Shown here: piece after piece, positions 6,151 through 7,319 of the stretch | Numbering within the stretch: position 1 is the first letter of the stretch | Layout of the letters: every line of letters begins with the position of its first letter | NCBI GenBank assembly: GCA_050945695.1 | Contig: JBMNTK010000198.1 | Coordinates: 1 to 7,319, forward strand | Source of the DNA: Ch71 sp050945695 | GTDB taxonomy: Bacteria > Chloroflexota > Anaerolineae > DRVO01 | DNA: 7,319 nt | Direction: 5' to 3' | The notes under the pieces: model-generated | The model's database searches: none | What the model was told of the DNA's origin: nothing | What the model saw: only the letters and a program-made list of their open reading frames with translations | Position numbers and translations under genes: made by a program

Positions 6151-7319
6151 TGAGTGATACTGGAAGCCAAGGCCGCCTGGCCCGCGGCGAGGCTCTCTAT
6201 GAGCGGGCCCTCCGGGTGATCCCGGGTGGCGGGCAGACCAACTCCAAGATGCCCCCGGCCAACCTCAAGGGCGCCTATCCCCCCTTCATCGCTCGGGGCA
6301 AGGGCGCCTACGTCTGGGACCTGGACGGCAACCGCTACATTGATCACAAGCTGGGCTGTGGGCCGGTTACCCTGGGTCATGCCTACCCGCGGGTGATCGA
6401 GGCGGCAGCCCGGCAGATGGCGGAGGGGCTGGTCTACGGTAGCGCTCACCCCCTCGAGGTCGAGCTGGCGGAGCTCCTCACCGAGGTGATCCCCTGCTGC
6501 GAGATGGCCCGTTTCCTCAAGTCCGGGGCCGAGGGGACCGCGGCGGCCGTTCGGGTGGCCCGCACGTACACCGGCCGCGATCTGATCCTCTCCTGCGGCT
6601 ATCACGGCTGGCACGACTGGAGTCTGGCCAAGGACCCGAGCGTGAAGGGCATACCGGCATGCGTCAAGCAGCTTACGATAGGTGTGCCCTACGGCGACCG
6701 GCAGCAGCTGGAGGACCTGTTCGCTGCCCGGGGCGACGAGGTAGCGGCGCTCGTGGTTGCCGCTCCCTATGACAAGGAACCGGCGGACATCCGCAAATAC
6801 CTGCAGCATGCCCGGGAACTGACCAACCGCCACGGCGCCCTCCTCATCTACGACGAGATCGTCACCGGCTTCCGGGTGGCGCTGGGTGGCGTTCAGCAAC
6901 TGGTGGGCGTGACGCCGGACCTGGCGGTCTTCTCCAAGGGCATGGCTAACGGCTTCCCCATCGCGGCGGTGGTGGGTCGCCGAGAGGTCATGAGCGTCTG
7001 GGGCAGCACGCCCATCTCCTCGACCTTCGGCGGCGAGGCCGCATCCCTGGCCGCCTCCATCGCGGCCATCCAGGAGGCCCGGGAGAAGGACACCACCGGT
7101 GCCATCGCCCGGCGGGGCGCCTGGCTCAAGGCCGAGGCGGTGCGCATGGGTCAGGAGGTGGGGCTGGAGGTCAAGGCCCAGGGCTTCGATGCGTTGCCCC
7201 ACATCCTGTTTGCCGAGGGTACGCCCGAGATGGCGGTGGCCCTCCAGCGGGAGCTCCTCCTACACGGGGTCTTCCCCTACTTCCCCATCTGGTACATCTC
7301 CTACTCCCATGACGAGTCG
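6150..7319 (+). CDS. Class-III PLP-dependent aminotransferase, glutamate-1-semialdehyde aminomutase-like, 3'-truncated
   Basis: The frame is open from ATG 6150 (or the adjacent ATG 6147) to the last base, giving 390 residues without a stop. Family members usually have about 430-450, so perhaps 40-60 residues lie beyond the window. Numbered from 6150, fold-type I landmarks are RGKGAYVWDLDGNRYID (49-65), the cofactor phosphate loop KSGAEG (124-129), GYHGWHDW (150-157), D235-E236 in IYDEIVTGFR where Asp pairs with the PLP ring nitrogen, PLP-binding lysine K263 in FSKGMANGFPIAAVVG, and STFGGE (291-296). The phosphate loop is SGAEG where most relatives have SGTEA or SGSEA. The enzyme should exchange an amino group with, or move it within, a small substrate in the cytoplasm. 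True heme-pathway HemL is unlikely given the catabolic neighbours and GYHGWHDW variant; transamination of the hydrolase product is more plausible but unproven. It overlaps the hydrolase stop codon, so the two are probably translated together. Confidence 0.9.
   Translation, partial: MSDTGSQGRLARGEALYERALRVIPGGGQTNSKMPPANLKGAYPPFIARGKGAYVWDLDGNRYIDHKLGCGPVTLGHAYPRVIEAAARQMAEGLVYGSAHPLEVELAELLTEVIPCCEMARFLKSGAEGTAAAVRVARTYTGRDLILSCGYHGWHDWSLAKDPSVKGIPACVKQLTIGVPYGDRQQLEDLFAARGDEVAALVVAAPYDKEPADIRKYLQHARELTNRHGALLIYDEIVTGFRVALGGVQQLVGVTPDLAVFSKGMANGFPIAAVVGRREVMSVWGSTPISSTFGGEAASLAASIAAIQEAREKDTTGAIARRGAWLKAEAVRMGQEVGLEVKAQGFDALPHILFAEGTPEMAVALQRELLLHGVFPYFPIWYISYSHDES

Noticed and set aside
6123..7202. 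Long minus-strand open frame (359 codons) opposite the aminotransferase
   Set aside because: The plus strand encodes an unambiguous PLP enzyme that simply lacks a stop before the window end. The antisense frame has no family features.

Overview
This is a 7.3-kb, G+C-rich bacterial segment with tightly packed genes. It uses ATG and GTG starts behind purine-rich ribosome binding sites. The organism is inferred, not proven: the style of the regulators (a sigma-region-4-like helix-turn-helix joined to a degenerate histidine-kinase ATPase fold and a receiver domain, and tandem receivers closing a hybrid kinase) and the Tat-type lipoprotein binding protein with an Ala/Pro/Gln tether most resemble Chloroflexota (Anaerolineae-like) genomes. 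No rRNA or other phylogenetic marker is present to confirm this.

Left part (1-1633), signalling. The window opens inside a plus-strand gene whose visible end carries the tail of one receiver domain and a complete second receiver; this is probably the C-terminus of a hybrid sensor kinase. It converges with, and overlaps by 20 bp, a minus-strand gene for a 392-residue composite response regulator. A 224-bp intergenic region (1634-1857) separates that regulator from the divergent transport genes. It holds a tandem ACCGGAA-type repeat and a weak promoter-like sequence.

Middle part (1858-5140), transport. Two inner-membrane permeases of the CUT1 carbohydrate ABC family (MalF/UgpA-like and MalG/UgpE-like) are followed by their substrate-binding lipoprotein. 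No ATPase gene is visible, so the system must use an ATPase encoded elsewhere.

Right part (5141-7319), metabolism. After a perfect 11-bp hairpin with a TTCG loop come a nitrilase-superfamily carbon-nitrogen hydrolase and, translationally coupled to it, a class-III PLP-dependent aminotransferase of the glutamate-1-semialdehyde aminomutase type, which runs off the window end. The five plus-strand genes from 1858 onward look like one uptake-and-catabolism operon. The simplest reading is that the transporter brings in an amide-, carbamoyl- or nitrile-bearing compound, the hydrolase cleaves its C-N bond, and the aminotransferase handles the freed amine. The substrate cannot be read from the sequence. 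The divergent regulator is the nearest candidate controller.
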